DNA of 64,000 nucleotides, taken from positions 1 through 64,000 of the forward strand of contig DASXRU010000135.1 of the NCBI GenBank assembly GCA_036506395.1, given 5' to 3'. Made by a program: the position numbers and the translations under genes. Of the stretch, positions 45,824 through 54,637 are shown in pieces. Below the pieces are notes generated by a model. It had not been told where the DNA came from, made no database searches, and saw nothing but the letters and a program-made list of their open reading frames with translations. Numbering within the stretch: position 1 is the first letter of the stretch; every line of letters begins with the position of its first letter. The DNA comes from DASXRU01 sp036506395 (lineage in GTDB: Bacteria > Acidobacteriota > Blastocatellia > Pyrinomonadales > Pyrinomonadaceae).

Positions 45824-46666
45824 CTAGTCTTTAACTTTGCGGCCCAGCGCCATCGCCCGTTGATAGGCAGCCCAAACTGCTTTCGATAAAACTGTGCGCA
45901 ACCCGCCCTTCTCCATTTGATAGATTGCCTCGGCCGATGTGCCACCCGGTGAAGTAACCATGTTGCGCAACTCTGCCGGATGCTTGCGCGATTCCCGGGC
46001 AAAGAGCACGCTGCCCAGCATCGTTTGCAAAACAAGTTCTTCCGCGACGTGCCGCGAGAAACCCATGTGCACGCCGGCATCGATCAACGCCTCCATTACC
46101 AGGAACGTGTAGGTCGGCCCGGTCGCCGAAAGGGCCGTCGCCATATCAATCATCCACTCTTCCTCGACGTTCATCTCGCGTCCCAGCGCGCCGAAAATCG
46201 CATGAATCTGCGCTTGCTGCGCTTCACTAACTTCAGGTGTCGCTGTCCAAACCGTCATCCCTTCACCAATCTGCGCGGGAGTGTTAGGCATGGCCCGGAC
46301 TATCGCTCGATGTTGCAGACCGTCAGCGAGCGTTTCTACCGGCGCGCCCGCGACTATGGAAATCACCAGGTGGTCCAGTTTGACCGCCTCTTTTAGATCG
46401 CGGAGTACAACGCCAAGGCGTTGTGGCTTGACAGTCAAAACAACGATTGAGGAAGTTGCCTCGACCGCGTCGCGATTGTGCTCGAAGAGACGGATACCAT
46501 ACTTTCCCTCGAGTTCTTCGCGCCGCTCTACGCGTGGATGACTGGCTACAACCTGCTCGGGCTTCACCAGTTTCTTGCCAAGCAGACCCGCGATAATCGC
46601 TTCGGCCATCACACCACAGCCAATGAACGAGAGCTTGGCTCCATTTAGGGCGTCAGACTGGATCAT
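45824..46666 (-). CDS. proC: Pyrroline-5-carboxylate reductase
   Basis: 280 aa, last enzyme of proline synthesis. N-terminal Rossmann motif FIGCGVMAEAIIAGLLGK, VVLTVKPQRLGVVL, VRAMPNTPAQIGEGMTVW and C-terminal ATALSATGPTYTFLVMEALIDAGV plus VTSPGGTSAEAIYQMEKGG are all canonical. The start chosen is the ATG at 46666, because the seven residues of the longer frame (MKNEKWK) are encoded by a family D repeat. It follows proB and proA, so the proline pathway is complete within 3.6 kb. Confidence 0.94.
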   Translation of the reverse strand: MIQSDALNGAKLSFIGCGVMAEAIIAGLLGKKLVKPEQVVASHPRVERREELEGKYGIRLFEHNRDAVEATSSIVVLTVKPQRLGVVLRDLKEAVKLDHLVISIVAGAPVETLADGLQHRAIVRAMPNTPAQIGEGMTVWTATPEVSEAQQAQIHAIFGALGREMNVEEEWMIDMATALSATGPTYTFLVMEALIDAGVHMGFSRHVAEELVLQTMLGSVLFARESRKHPAELRNMVTSPGGTSAEAIYQMEKGGLRTVLSKAVWAAYQRAMALGRKVKD

Positions 46667-46827
46667 TTTCCATTTCTCATTTTTCATTGAAGACGCTTCG
46701 GCTTTTCTTTCGGAGACTGTTTACAATTCTGGTCTCACTTCAGCGATGGCAATGGTCTTTTCAACGTTGGAAATGTCTTCCCTCCGGCGATGACAAATGA
46801 AAAATGCCAAATGAGAAATGGAAAATC
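46664..46827. repeat. Family D repeat pair, copy 3, touching the proC start
   Basis: Arm 46664-46688 (CATTTTCCATTTCTCATTTT) and inverted arm 46791-46827 (TGACAAATGAAAAATG, then AATGAGAAATGGAAAATC) flank the proA-proC gap. The first arm overlaps the proC initiation region. Confidence 0.8.
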
Positions 46828-46846
46828 GATGTAGGCCGTAGTTCCC

Positions 46847-48205
46847 TCATTTGATCCTGCGATGCTTGAAAGTCCGCTCCCCGTCCACATAGCTGGCCAC
46901 AATATGACCCTCGCCAATCACCTTGTACTTATAAGTGGTGAGCCCGGCGAGGCCCACCGGCCCACGGGCGTGAAGTTTGCTCGTGCTGATCCCCAGTTCC
47001 GCGCCAAAGCCATAACGGAAGCCGTCGGCGAAGCGCGTCGAAGCGTTGTGATAGACGCCCGCCGCATCAACTCGCTCCATGAAATATGACGCCGCCTGCG
47101 CATCCTCGGTGACGATGGACTCCGTGTGACCGGAGCCGTAGCGATTGATGTGCTCGATAGCTTCGTCCCTACTGTGGACAATCTTGATTGAGACTATCAG
47201 GTCGGAGTATTCGGTCTCCCAGTCAGCCTCGGCCGCCGGGATAATAACGTCTGGCGTCGGTCCCAACTTGATTGTTCGCGGGCAACCACGTACCTGAACA
47301 CCCGCGGCTTGGAACCGCCTGATCATTTCCGGCAAGAACACACCAGCTATCTCTTCATGGACCAGGAGCGTTTCCATCGCATTGCAGGCCGCGGCATATT
47401 GCACCTTCGAGTCAAAAGCGATATTGAGCGCCTTCTCCAGATCGGCCACGCTGTCGATATAGACGTGGCAGATTCCCTCACCATGCCCAAGCACCGGGAT
47501 GCGGCTGCGCTTAGCGACGTGCCGTACAAATTCGCGCGAACCGCGCGGAATGATCAGATCGATCTCATCCTCGAGCGAGAGCATTTCCTCGACGTCGGCG
47601 CGCGTGTACAGCAAGTTGATCGAGTCGGCCGGGATCTCAAGGAAGTGGGTGAGCGCGTCGCACCAGATCGATACCAGCGCCTGATTGCTGTGTATAGCTT
47701 CCGCTCCACCTTTAAGAATTACGGCATTACCGGACTTAAGTGCCAGCGCAGCAATCTGTGGAACGATTTCGGGTCGTGCCTCAAACACAATACCGATGAC
47801 ACCAATCGGGCACGACTCTTTATACAGCGTCAATCCGTCATCCAACTCGGTTACCGCAAGCTGGCGACCCAGCGGGTCGGCCAGGGCCGCCACCTCTCGG
47901 ACGCTGGCGGCCATTTGCGCGATCCCGCGCTCGCTAATTCGCAGGCGTTCAAGAATCGCCCGCGACATTCGTCCCGCTTTCAGGGCGTGAAGGGCATCTT
48001 CGCAGTCACGCTGATTAGCGACGAGGATCTCTAACTTCCGCTCCTCGATGAGATATGCAGCGGCCTTGATCGCAGCGTCGCGACGCTCGCTGGGAACACT
48101 TGCCAGCAGCCGCGACGCCGCCCTGGCCGCTCGCGCCACAGCGGCGACCGGCGATCTTTCGACCGGGCTTTCAACTGGCGAATCCTGAACGGCTGACAGG
48201 TTCAT
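46847..48205 (-). CDS. proA: Glutamate-5-semialdehyde dehydrogenase
   Basis: 452 aa NADPH-dependent reductase of glutamyl-5-phosphate. Conserved stretches include YKESCPIGVIGIVFEARPEI, LKSGNAVILKGGAEAIHSN, IIPRGSREFVRHV, the catalytic cysteine in YAAACNAMETLLVHE (near 290), and RFADGFRYGFGAELGISTSK near the C-terminus. Its ATG overlaps the proB TGA by four bases. GPK and GPR are separate proteins, as usual in bacteria. Confidence 0.95.
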   Translation of the reverse strand: MNLSAVQDSPVESPVERSPVAAVARAARAASRLLASVPSERRDAAIKAAAYLIEERKLEILVANQRDCEDALHALKAGRMSRAILERLRISERGIAQMAASVREVAALADPLGRQLAVTELDDGLTLYKESCPIGVIGIVFEARPEIVPQIAALALKSGNAVILKGGAEAIHSNQALVSIWCDALTHFLEIPADSINLLYTRADVEEMLSLEDEIDLIIPRGSREFVRHVAKRSRIPVLGHGEGICHVYIDSVADLEKALNIAFDSKVQYAAACNAMETLLVHEEIAGVFLPEMIRRFQAAGVQVRGCPRTIKLGPTPDVIIPAAEADWETEYSDLIVSIKIVHSRDEAIEHINRYGSGHTESIVTEDAQAASYFMERVDAAGVYHNASTRFADGFRYGFGAELGISTSKLHARGPVGLAGLTTYKYKVIGEGHIVASYVDGERTFKHRRIK

Positions 48206-49398
48206 CTCTGCTCCGATAGGACCAGGTTGTCACGTTTGACCAGGACCCGGCCGCGCTCGCCCATTTGTTTCTGGGAAGTTTCCTTGATCAACCGGGCCAT
48301 CTCTTCGCTGGCACAATTAATGATCCCGCGCGCGAACTCGTGTCCGTCACAATCGGCAATGCTCACTACGTCCTGCGGTGCAAACTGTTGCTCCACTCGC
48401 ACGACGCCCGAAGAGAGCAAGCTCGCTTTGCCTTCCATGATCGCCGCGCGCGCTCCCTCGTTAACGATCACGCGCCCGCGCACGCCCGCTGCAAAGGTGA
48501 GCCAACGGCGTTTGCCTGCCATCCGCGATGTCGACATGAACGTGGTGCCGATTTGCTCACCTGCGAATAAGCGATCCAGGATCCTGGGCTTCGTTCCGTT
48601 GGCAATTACAGCAACTCCGCCCGCTTGCATCGCGATCTGGCCAGCTTCCAGCTTCGTCAACATCCCCCCGCGCCCGCCAATAGATGGGCCCTCGGCAACT
48701 GCTTTCAATTCGTCCGTGATTTCTTCGATCAGCGGAATAACCGTTGCTTCCTCATCGTTAGAACCATTCCTGCTATTCCTCGCCTGGCGTAGGAAAAGCC
48801 CGTCCACATTGGTTAACAGAACAAGTGCGTCTGCTTCCAACTTACTCGTTACCAGTGCGGCAAGTCGGTCATTGTCGCCAAAGACGCGCTCTCTACCGGC
48901 GACCGCGGAATTTTGGTCGTATTCGAGTTCAGCGGTCGAAACCGTATCGTTCTCATTGATGATGGGCAGCACTCCGAGTTTGAGAAGTTTCTCCATCGTG
49001 CGGCGCACGTTGGTGTAACGGCTGAAGTTCGTGAAGTCGTCTTCAGTTAACAACACTTGCGCGATCTTCACGTCATGCATACGAAACAACTGTTCGTAAG
49101 CGTGCATCAACAGACTTTGGCCAACTGCGGCGCAAGCCTGTCGCACCACGACATCCTTTAGTCTGGACTCGTGCAGACCCAACCGCCCAGCACCTAATCC
49201 CACCGCCCCGGAAGAAACCAGCACAACCTGACGGCTCGCGTTTTTCAACGCGGCAATGGAGCGTATCAGCGGCTCGATACGCTCGGCGCAAACCTCGCCG
49301 CCGGCACTGGTGACGACACTCGTCCCGAGTTTGATTACCAAGCGCTGGGCCGCGCGCAAACGTCTCTGCCTTTCAGCCTCTAATTCCTGTTCCGTCAT
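48202..49398 (-). CDS. proB: Glutamate 5-kinase with C-terminal PUA domain
   Basis: 398 aa amino-acid kinase, the first and normally feedback-controlled step of proline synthesis. It has LVIKLGTSVVTSAGG at about 20, VLVSSGAVGLGAGRLGL, INENDTVSTAELEY, FGDNDRLAALVTSKLEADALVLLTNVDGLF, GGMLTKLEAGQIAM, and a PUA domain from about 300 (RGRVIVNEGARAAI). It is coupled to proA by a four-base overlap. The gap upstream to ilvE carries a repeat pair, so it may have its own promoter. Confidence 0.95.
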   Translation of the reverse strand: MTEQELEAERQRRLRAAQRLVIKLGTSVVTSAGGEVCAERIEPLIRSIAALKNASRQVVLVSSGAVGLGAGRLGLHESRLKDVVVRQACAAVGQSLLMHAYEQLFRMHDVKIAQVLLTEDDFTNFSRYTNVRRTMEKLLKLGVLPIINENDTVSTAELEYDQNSAVAGRERVFGDNDRLAALVTSKLEADALVLLTNVDGLFLRQARNSRNGSNDEEATVIPLIEEITDELKAVAEGPSIGGRGGMLTKLEAGQIAMQAGGVAVIANGTKPRILDRLFAGEQIGTTFMSTSRMAGKRRWLTFAAGVRGRVIVNEGARAAIMEGKASLLSSGVVRVEQQFAPQDVVSIADCDGHEFARGIINCASEEMARLIKETSQKQMGERGRVLVKRDNLVLSEQR

Positions 49399-49480
49399 GG
49401 TTCATTAGCAGGCATTCAAGATATAAGCCGCTGATTAAGCAGATACTCATCAGCGGCTAAGGATCTTGGGAACGCTCAGT

Positions 49481-49571
49481 CAGGAAGGCGGGCTTGAGCC
49501 CGCTCTTCAGAAAATCCCAAGTGATCTCTTGCGCGAATAAGCGGGGGCAAGCCGCCCTTCGCAACCCAGAG
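49481..49571. repeat. Inverted-repeat pair (family B), copy 2
   Basis: Arms 49481-49506 (GGAAGGCGGGCTTGAGCCCG) and 49538-49571 (GCGGGGGCAAGCCGCCCTTC, then GCAACCCAGAG) lie between ilvE and proB. The second arm is almost the same as the one covering the start of the PF05426 gene at 8197-8231. Confidence 0.82.
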
Positions 49572-49627
49572 ACTACCCACTAGCCTGCTCATCTCCACCA
49601 TCTTCGGTAACCTCCAGTATCCAATCT

Positions 49628-50596
49628 CTAAGACACGGCCAGAAGTAACCGATCGCTAATGTCATCAGTTTTGCAGTCAATCGGATGAAGCCAATCTTTG
49701 TATCTCTGGTCCCGCCCCGAAGCGGCCGCGAAAAAGACCCGCTGAATCTGGTCCGTGACCAATCCGGGTGTGCATTTGCCGATCGCGGTTCCGTCAACTT
49801 CACGAATTGGCGTCACTTCAGCCGCTGTGCCGGTAAAGAACGCTTCGTCCGCGGAAAGCAAATCTTCGAGCTCAAGCGCTTTGACCTCCACACGGTAACC
49901 CAGATCACTCGCTATTCTCAGGACAGCCTCGCGCGTGATGCCGAGCAGAATTGAATGACGCTCGTCGTTGGTTAGCAACTGCCCGTCGCGCACGATGAAA
50001 AGGTTTTCACCTGAGCCTTCAGCCACGTGACCCTCCGCATCGAGGAGCAACGCTTCTGCGTAGCCACGGCTAACGGCATCGCGCACCGCCAGCATTGAAT
50101 TCAGATACTGGCCGCATGCTTTTGCTGTTGTCGGCATCATCCGCGACTGAAATTTCCGCCAGGGTGAAACAGTCACGCGCACACCCTGTTTCAGTCCTTC
50201 CGCGCCAAGGTAAGGAGCCCACGGCCAGGCCAGAATGACAACTTCGACAGGACTATTGCCTGGATGCACACCGAGGCTGCCACTCCCGAGATAACAGATT
50301 GGACGAATGTAGCAACTGCGGAAACTGTTTAGCCGAACGATCTCATTAACGCCCTTTACAAGTTCTTCGCGCGTGAATGGGATTGTTATCCCGTAGATCT
50401 CCGCGGAGGCGTAAAGCCGATCAAGATGTGCGTCAAGGCGAAAGACGGCAGGCCCGTCGATTGTCTCGTAACAGCGTATGCCTTCAAAGACACCGCTGCC
50501 GTAATGCAGCGCGTGCGCCGAGACATGCGTCGTGGCCTCGCGCCACGGAATTACACGGCCATCCATCCACACCCACTTAGATTCGTCAAAGGTCAT
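49628..50596 (-). CDS. ilvE: Branched-chain amino-acid aminotransferase
   Basis: 322 aa fold-type IV PLP aminotransferase transferring amino groups between glutamate and branched-chain 2-oxo acids. Motifs: WMDGRVIPWREATTHVSAHALHYGSGVFEGIRCY near the start (two adjoining blocks), the PLP lysine in TTAKACGQYLNSMLA, YAEALLLDAEGHVAEGSGEN, and FFTGTAAEVTPIREVDG. The ATG at 50596 has GGAGG eight bases upstream; the longer frame to 50629 is rejected. It is downstream of the cupin gene and the ilvBNC genes, completing valine and isoleucine synthesis. Confidence 0.95.
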   Translation of the reverse strand: MTFDESKWVWMDGRVIPWREATTHVSAHALHYGSGVFEGIRCYETIDGPAVFRLDAHLDRLYASAEIYGITIPFTREELVKGVNEIVRLNSFRSCYIRPICYLGSGSLGVHPGNSPVEVVILAWPWAPYLGAEGLKQGVRVTVSPWRKFQSRMMPTTAKACGQYLNSMLAVRDAVSRGYAEALLLDAEGHVAEGSGENLFIVRDGQLLTNDERHSILLGITREAVLRIASDLGYRVEVKALELEDLLSADEAFFTGTAAEVTPIREVDGTAIGKCTPGLVTDQIQRVFFAAASGRDQRYKDWLHPIDCKTDDISDRLLLAVS

Positions 50597-50625
50597 GCCG
50601 TTTCCTCCATTAGCGTCCGGCAAAC

Positions 50626-51000
50626 TCAAACAGCCCAGAGCGACTGGTCCGGATCGTAGTGGAGAGGGTGATCCGCACCGTTAAGCCAATCGGCCCGCGC
50701 GGGAGCGCAAATGTCGAGTGCGACTGTGTCTTCGAGCGCTTCGGAAGAGTGCTCAGTTCCCGGCGCAATGCGCAGGCACTGGTTCGGCACCAGCGTCACG
50801 TCGCCGCTCGGCAGATGGAAGCGCCAGCTGCCTTTCAGCACCAGGATCATCTCTTCATTTTCGTGGCTGTGAGAGAGGGTGACAGCACCCTCCTTCACCT
50901 CGACACGTGCCACGGTGACGCTCTCACCGATGGCCAGCTTTCTTTGATAGAGCTCCGTGATCTCTTCTGCTTTCATTCGATCCCAATCGTATAGACCCAT
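50626..51000 (-). CDS. Small cupin-domain protein
   Basis: 124 aa, single cupin barrel. The first cupin motif is visible in VTLSHSHENEEMILVLKGSWRFHLPSG (HSH...E, metal ligands; shown as adjoining blocks), and the second in PGTEHSSEALEDTVALDI. No enzyme family is recognised. It sits between ilvC and ilvE with only 29 bases to the ilvE start, so it is almost certainly co-transcribed. It could be a small-molecule binding or isomerase-like protein linked to branched-chain metabolism, but the sequence gives no direct function. Confidence 0.8.
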   Translation of the reverse strand: MGLYDWDRMKAEEITELYQRKLAIGESVTVARVEVKEGAVTLSHSHENEEMILVLKGSWRFHLPSGDVTLVPNQCLRIAPGTEHSSEALEDTVALDICAPARADWLNGADHPLHYDPDQSLWAV

Positions 51001-51068
51001 TTTTCACCTTCCTTAATTCTGGTTGGTCCGTGCCTATCTGACCTCTGACCTCTAACCTCTGACTTCCC

Positions 51069-52085
51069 CTAGTTCCTGGCTTTATCAACCAGCCGTCCCG
51101 CTGCGAGCCAGGGCATCATTCCGCGTAGCTCGGCGCCGACGCGCTCGATTTGGTGCTCTTTCGTTTTGGTTGCGAGCTCTTCAAAGCGCTTGCGTCCATT
51201 GCGGCTCTCTTTCATCCACTCATGCGCGAACGCGCCGGATTGAACCTCGGCCAGCAGGCCTTTCATGCGTCGCTTTGTCTCGTCGTTAATGACCGCGGGC
51301 CCACGCGTCATGTCGCCATACTGCGCAGTGTTCGAGATCGAGTAGCGCATCTCGGATATACCGCCTTCGTAAATCAGATCGACAATCAACTTCATTTCGT
51401 GCAGGCACTCGAAGTAGGCCATCTCCGGCGCGTAGCCCGCTTCTACGAGCGTTTCGAAACCTGCTTTAATTAGCGACGTGAGCCCGCCGCAGAGTACGGC
51501 CTGTTCGCCAAACAGATCCGTTTCCGTCTCTTCGCGGAAGTTTGTTTCGATAATGCCGGCACGACCCCCGCCAATGGCCGATGCGTAGGCCAGCCCCACT
51601 TCTTTTGTTTCGCCGGTTGGGTCCTGGTGAACCGCCAGCAGACAAGGCACGCCGGCGCCTTTCTCGTATTCACGTCGCACTAGATGGCCCGGCCCTTTCG
51701 GCGCAACCATAAAGACGCTGACGTCCTCAGGGGGCTTGATAAACCCGTAATGAACGGAGAAGCCGTGGGAGAAAGCCAGATACTTTCCCGGCGTCATGGA
51801 TTCCGCAATGTCACGCGCGTACACGTCAGCCGCGAGCTCATCCGGCACCAGCATCATGACAATGTCGGCTTCGGCAGCAGCTTCCGCCACTGGGCGCACC
51901 CGCAGGCCGGATTGTTCCGCCTTTGCCCGTGAAGGGCTGTCTGCCCGCAGCCCGACGGTGACATTGCAACCTGACTCGCGCAGGTTGTTGGACTGGGCAA
52001 AGCCCTGGCTGCCGTAACCGATAACGGCGATCTGCTTGTCGCGCAAACGGCCGGCATCAGCGTCTCTATCGTAAAAAACTTTCAT
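51069..52085 (-). CDS. ilvC: Ketol-acid reductoisomerase (class I)
   Basis: 338 aa, the short class I form. It isomerises and reduces acetolactate or acetohydroxybutyrate with NADPH and Mg2+. Motifs: IAVIGYGSQGFAQSNNLRESG at 19-39, MMLVPDELAADVY, FSHGFSVHYGFIKPP, APKGPGHLVRREYEKG, ETETDLFGEQAVLCGGL and YFECLHEMKLIVDLIYEGG. The ATG at 52085 has AGAGGA seven bases upstream. The 68-base gap to the cupin gene contains a short TCTGACC-type tandem repeat. Confidence 0.97.
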   Translation of the reverse strand: MKVFYDRDADAGRLRDKQIAVIGYGSQGFAQSNNLRESGCNVTVGLRADSPSRAKAEQSGLRVRPVAEAAAEADIVMMLVPDELAADVYARDIAESMTPGKYLAFSHGFSVHYGFIKPPEDVSVFMVAPKGPGHLVRREYEKGAGVPCLLAVHQDPTGETKEVGLAYASAIGGGRAGIIETNFREETETDLFGEQAVLCGGLTSLIKAGFETLVEAGYAPEMAYFECLHEMKLIVDLIYEGGISEMRYSISNTAQYGDMTRGPAVINDETKRRMKGLLAEVQSGAFAHEWMKESRNGRKRFEELATKTKEHQIERVGAELRGMMPWLAAGRLVDKARN

Positions 52086-52142
52086 GGTTGTTCCTCTCAA
52101 AAGGGCTTGTCAGTATCGCAGGCAGTACTGACCTAAATTGTT

Positions 52143-52676
52143 TTAACCGACCGCATAGCCGGCCTCTCCTGTTTCAGCAGGCGCTCCTACATCGACGTTG
52201 GACAACCGTCCGATGGCAATGCAGCCGGTGCGCGTAATGTCACCTATGCCCATGGGCCGCAGCAGCTCGATAAACGCCTCGACCTTCTCCTTGTTTCCCG
52301 AAGCTTCAATGATCATTCCTGTTTGCGAAATGTCCACCACCTTGGCGCGAAAGACCTCTACCAGACTCAGCACCTCCTGCCGCATCACACCAGGCGTGGC
52401 TTCAACATCGATAAGCGCCATCTCGCGTTCGATGTGGGGTTGCATCGTGACGTCCAGCACTTCGCGTACGCGCGCGAGCCGCGAACAGTGTTTGACGATC
52501 TGCTCGATGGTCCGATCATCGCCGCGAGTTACAATGGTCACGCGCGACCATTGCGGATCGTTTGTCTGTCCCACGGACAATGTCTCAATATTGAAACCGC
52601 GGGCGCTAAACAACCCTACGATGCGCGAGAGCTCGCCCGGCTGATCAGCAACTACAATTGAGAGTGTGTGACGCAT
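52143..52676 (-). CDS. ilvN: Acetolactate synthase, regulatory (small) subunit
   Basis: 177 aa with an N-terminal ACT domain (HTLSIVVADQPGELSRIVG and FSARGFNIETLSVGQTNDP, residues 3-42) and the C-terminal IlvH-type domain (SLVEVFRAKVVDISQTGMIIEASGN; TRTGCIAIGRL). It binds valine and increases the activity of the large subunit. The ATG at 52676 is preferred over an upstream TTG at 52694. The preceding gap to ilvB holds short ATTGCCGATT-type repeats. Confidence 0.95.
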   Translation of the reverse strand: MRHTLSIVVADQPGELSRIVGLFSARGFNIETLSVGQTNDPQWSRVTIVTRGDDRTIEQIVKHCSRLARVREVLDVTMQPHIEREMALIDVEATPGVMRQEVLSLVEVFRAKVVDISQTGMIIEASGNKEKVEAFIELLRPMGIGDITRTGCIAIGRLSNVDVGAPAETGEAGYAVG

Positions 52677-52812
52677 GTCATTTTCGACTGCCAATTGCCG
52701 ATTGCCGATTTGTCTTTTGCATAGTTGACACTCCCTGCTTCCCTCTCATGTTCTTGGGTAGTGCTCTGCGGCGCCCCCCACCGTTCACGAATTGCCGAGC
52801 GCTAATCGGCAA

Positions 52813-54576
52813 TCACTCCAGGATCATGTCGCGCGAGTTTCCTCCCGCGGGGACGATCGGAAAGACGTTCTCTTCCTTAGAAACCACGATATCCATCACC
52901 GCGACTCCCTTATGGGCTAAGCCGGCCGAAAGCACCTCCGATAATTCTTCCGGCCGCGTAGCTCGCACGCCAAACGCTCCGTAGGACTCAGCCAGTTTGA
53001 CGAAATCAGGAGACACTGACAGGTCAACCTCCGAGTAGGCGCGCTCGTAAAACATCTCCTGCCACTGGCGCACCATTCCGAGGTAGCCGTTGTTCATAAT
53101 CAGGACCTTGATCGGCAGGTCATATTGGACCGCCATCGCCAACTCCTGATTGGTCATCTGGAAACCGCCATCCCCGACCACGGCGACTACCATATGATTG
53201 CCGAGCACTAACTGCGCTCCGATGGCCGCGGGCACGCCGAAACCCATCGCGCCAAGGCCGCCGCTGGTGATCCACTGGCGCGACCTCATGAACGGATAAA
53301 ATTGGGCGGCCCACATCTGGTGTTGCCCGACGTCGGTGGCGATGAGCGCGTCTCCGTTCGTCAAACGGTGCAACTCACGAATCACTTTCTGCGGCTTGAT
53401 GTGATCGCCAGAGCCGCTGAACCGTAACGGTTGCGAGAGCTGCCAATCCCGTATTCGTCCCCACCAAACTGCGCGACGCTTAACGCCCCTGTCGATTTGG
53501 AGTTGGCCGAAACCTTTGATTTCAGTTTGCAAGGCGTAAAGCGCTTCGCGCGCATCGGCCACCAACGACATTTCCGGCGCTCGATTCTTGCCCACGTTTG
53601 CCGGATCGATATCGATGTGAATAACCCGCGCCTGCGGGGCGAAGGTCGCGAGTTTTCCCGTGACGCGGTCGTCGAAGCGCACGCCGACGGCGATAAGAAG
53701 ATCGCTCTCGGCTACGGCCATATTCGCGGCATACGTGCCGTGCATGCCCAGCATGTTCAGGCAAAGCGGGTGCACCGAAGGAAAACCGCCCAGTCCCATC
53801 AGCGTCGGCGTGACTGGCAATTGCAACTCTTCGGCTAACGCGAGGAGCGCTTCAGCGGCGCCCGAATTAACGATGCCACCGCCCACGTACATTACGGGGC
53901 GCTCCGCTTTCATGATCGCCGCGGCGGCTTCAGCGACGGCCTGAGGGTCCGGCGGGCTCTTCCGCTCCACCAAAGGAAAGCTGATGTTCTTCAAGCTTGA
54001 ATATGAAGTTCGCGCCGCCGACACGTCCTTCGGAATGTCGATTACGATCGGGCCGGGCCGGCCCGTTCGTGCCAGGTGAAAAGCTTCGTGTACTACCGCC
54101 GCGAGATCCCGAACGTCGCGCACCAGGTAGTTGTGCTTAACGCAGGAACGTGTGATACCTACCGTATCAACTTCCTGAAAAGCGTCGGTGCCGATGAGCG
54201 GCGTCGGCACCTGACCGGTGATGACCACTATCGGCGTCGAATCCATGTAGGCATTAGCGATGCCGGTCATCGCATTGGTTGCACCCGGCCCCGAGGTAAC
54301 CAGCGCAACGCCGACGCGGCCTGAGGCGCGCGCATAACCTTCCGCCATGTGCACCGCGCCTTGTTCGTGGCGAACGAGGTAATGCGTCACGCGGTCGCGC
54401 GCGCGCCACAGCTCGTCGTAGATGTGCAGCACAGCTCCACCGGGATAACCGAAGATCGAATCCACCCCCTCATGCAGAAGTGCTTCGATCAGAATCTCCG
54501 CCCCGTGCGGCTCTTGTGTCGCGTCGGTCAGCGGGAGTTGGGCTGCGGCCGTTAGCGTTTGTGGCAGTGTGCTCAT
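52813..54576 (-). CDS. ilvB: Acetolactate synthase, catalytic (large) subunit
   Basis: 587 aa ThDP enzyme. Conserved residues: IFGYPGGAVLHIYDELWRA, catalytic Glu in HYLVRHEQGAVHMAEGYARASG (near 70), FQEVDTVGITRSCVKHNYLV, FAD-domain APQARVIHIDIDPANVGKN, and the ThDP-Mg motif GDGGFQMTNQELAMAVQYDLP through MNNGYLGMVRQWQ. AAGGA precedes the ATG. It follows gltD after about 60 bases containing a GAGATCT repeat, which suggests one transcription unit with glutamate synthase. Confidence 0.96.
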   Translation of the reverse strand: MSTLPQTLTAAAQLPLTDATQEPHGAEILIEALLHEGVDSIFGYPGGAVLHIYDELWRARDRVTHYLVRHEQGAVHMAEGYARASGRVGVALVTSGPGATNAMTGIANAYMDSTPIVVITGQVPTPLIGTDAFQEVDTVGITRSCVKHNYLVRDVRDLAAVVHEAFHLARTGRPGPIVIDIPKDVSAARTSYSSLKNISFPLVERKSPPDPQAVAEAAAAIMKAERPVMYVGGGIVNSGAAEALLALAEELQLPVTPTLMGLGGFPSVHPLCLNMLGMHGTYAANMAVAESDLLIAVGVRFDDRVTGKLATFAPQARVIHIDIDPANVGKNRAPEMSLVADAREALYALQTEIKGFGQLQIDRGVKRRAVWWGRIRDWQLSQPLRFSGSGDHIKPQKVIRELHRLTNGDALIATDVGQHQMWAAQFYPFMRSRQWITSGGLGAMGFGVPAAIGAQLVLGNHMVVAVVGDGGFQMTNQELAMAVQYDLPIKVLIMNNGYLGMVRQWQEMFYERAYSEVDLSVSPDFVKLAESYGAFGVRATRPEELSEVLSAGLAHKGVAVMDIVVSKEENVFPIVPAGGNSRDMILE

Positions 54577-54585
54577 GTGGTTCCT

Positions 54586-54627
54586 TGAAATCTCAAATCT
54601 GAGATCTGAGATCTGAGATCTGAAATA
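54586..54627. repeat. Family E repeat, tandem GAGATCT units
   Basis: Contains three perfect consecutive GAGATCT units (GAGATCTGAGATCTGAGATC) within a longer near-palindrome, in the gltD-ilvB gap. Matches the repeat at the hisG 3' end. Confidence 0.75.
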
Positions 54628-54637
54628 TGTTTTTTCG

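Noticed and set aside
48227..49018. 263-aa plus-strand ORF opposite proB
   Set aside because: Lies wholly within proB in antisense, with serine-rich low-complexity composition and no recognisable family.
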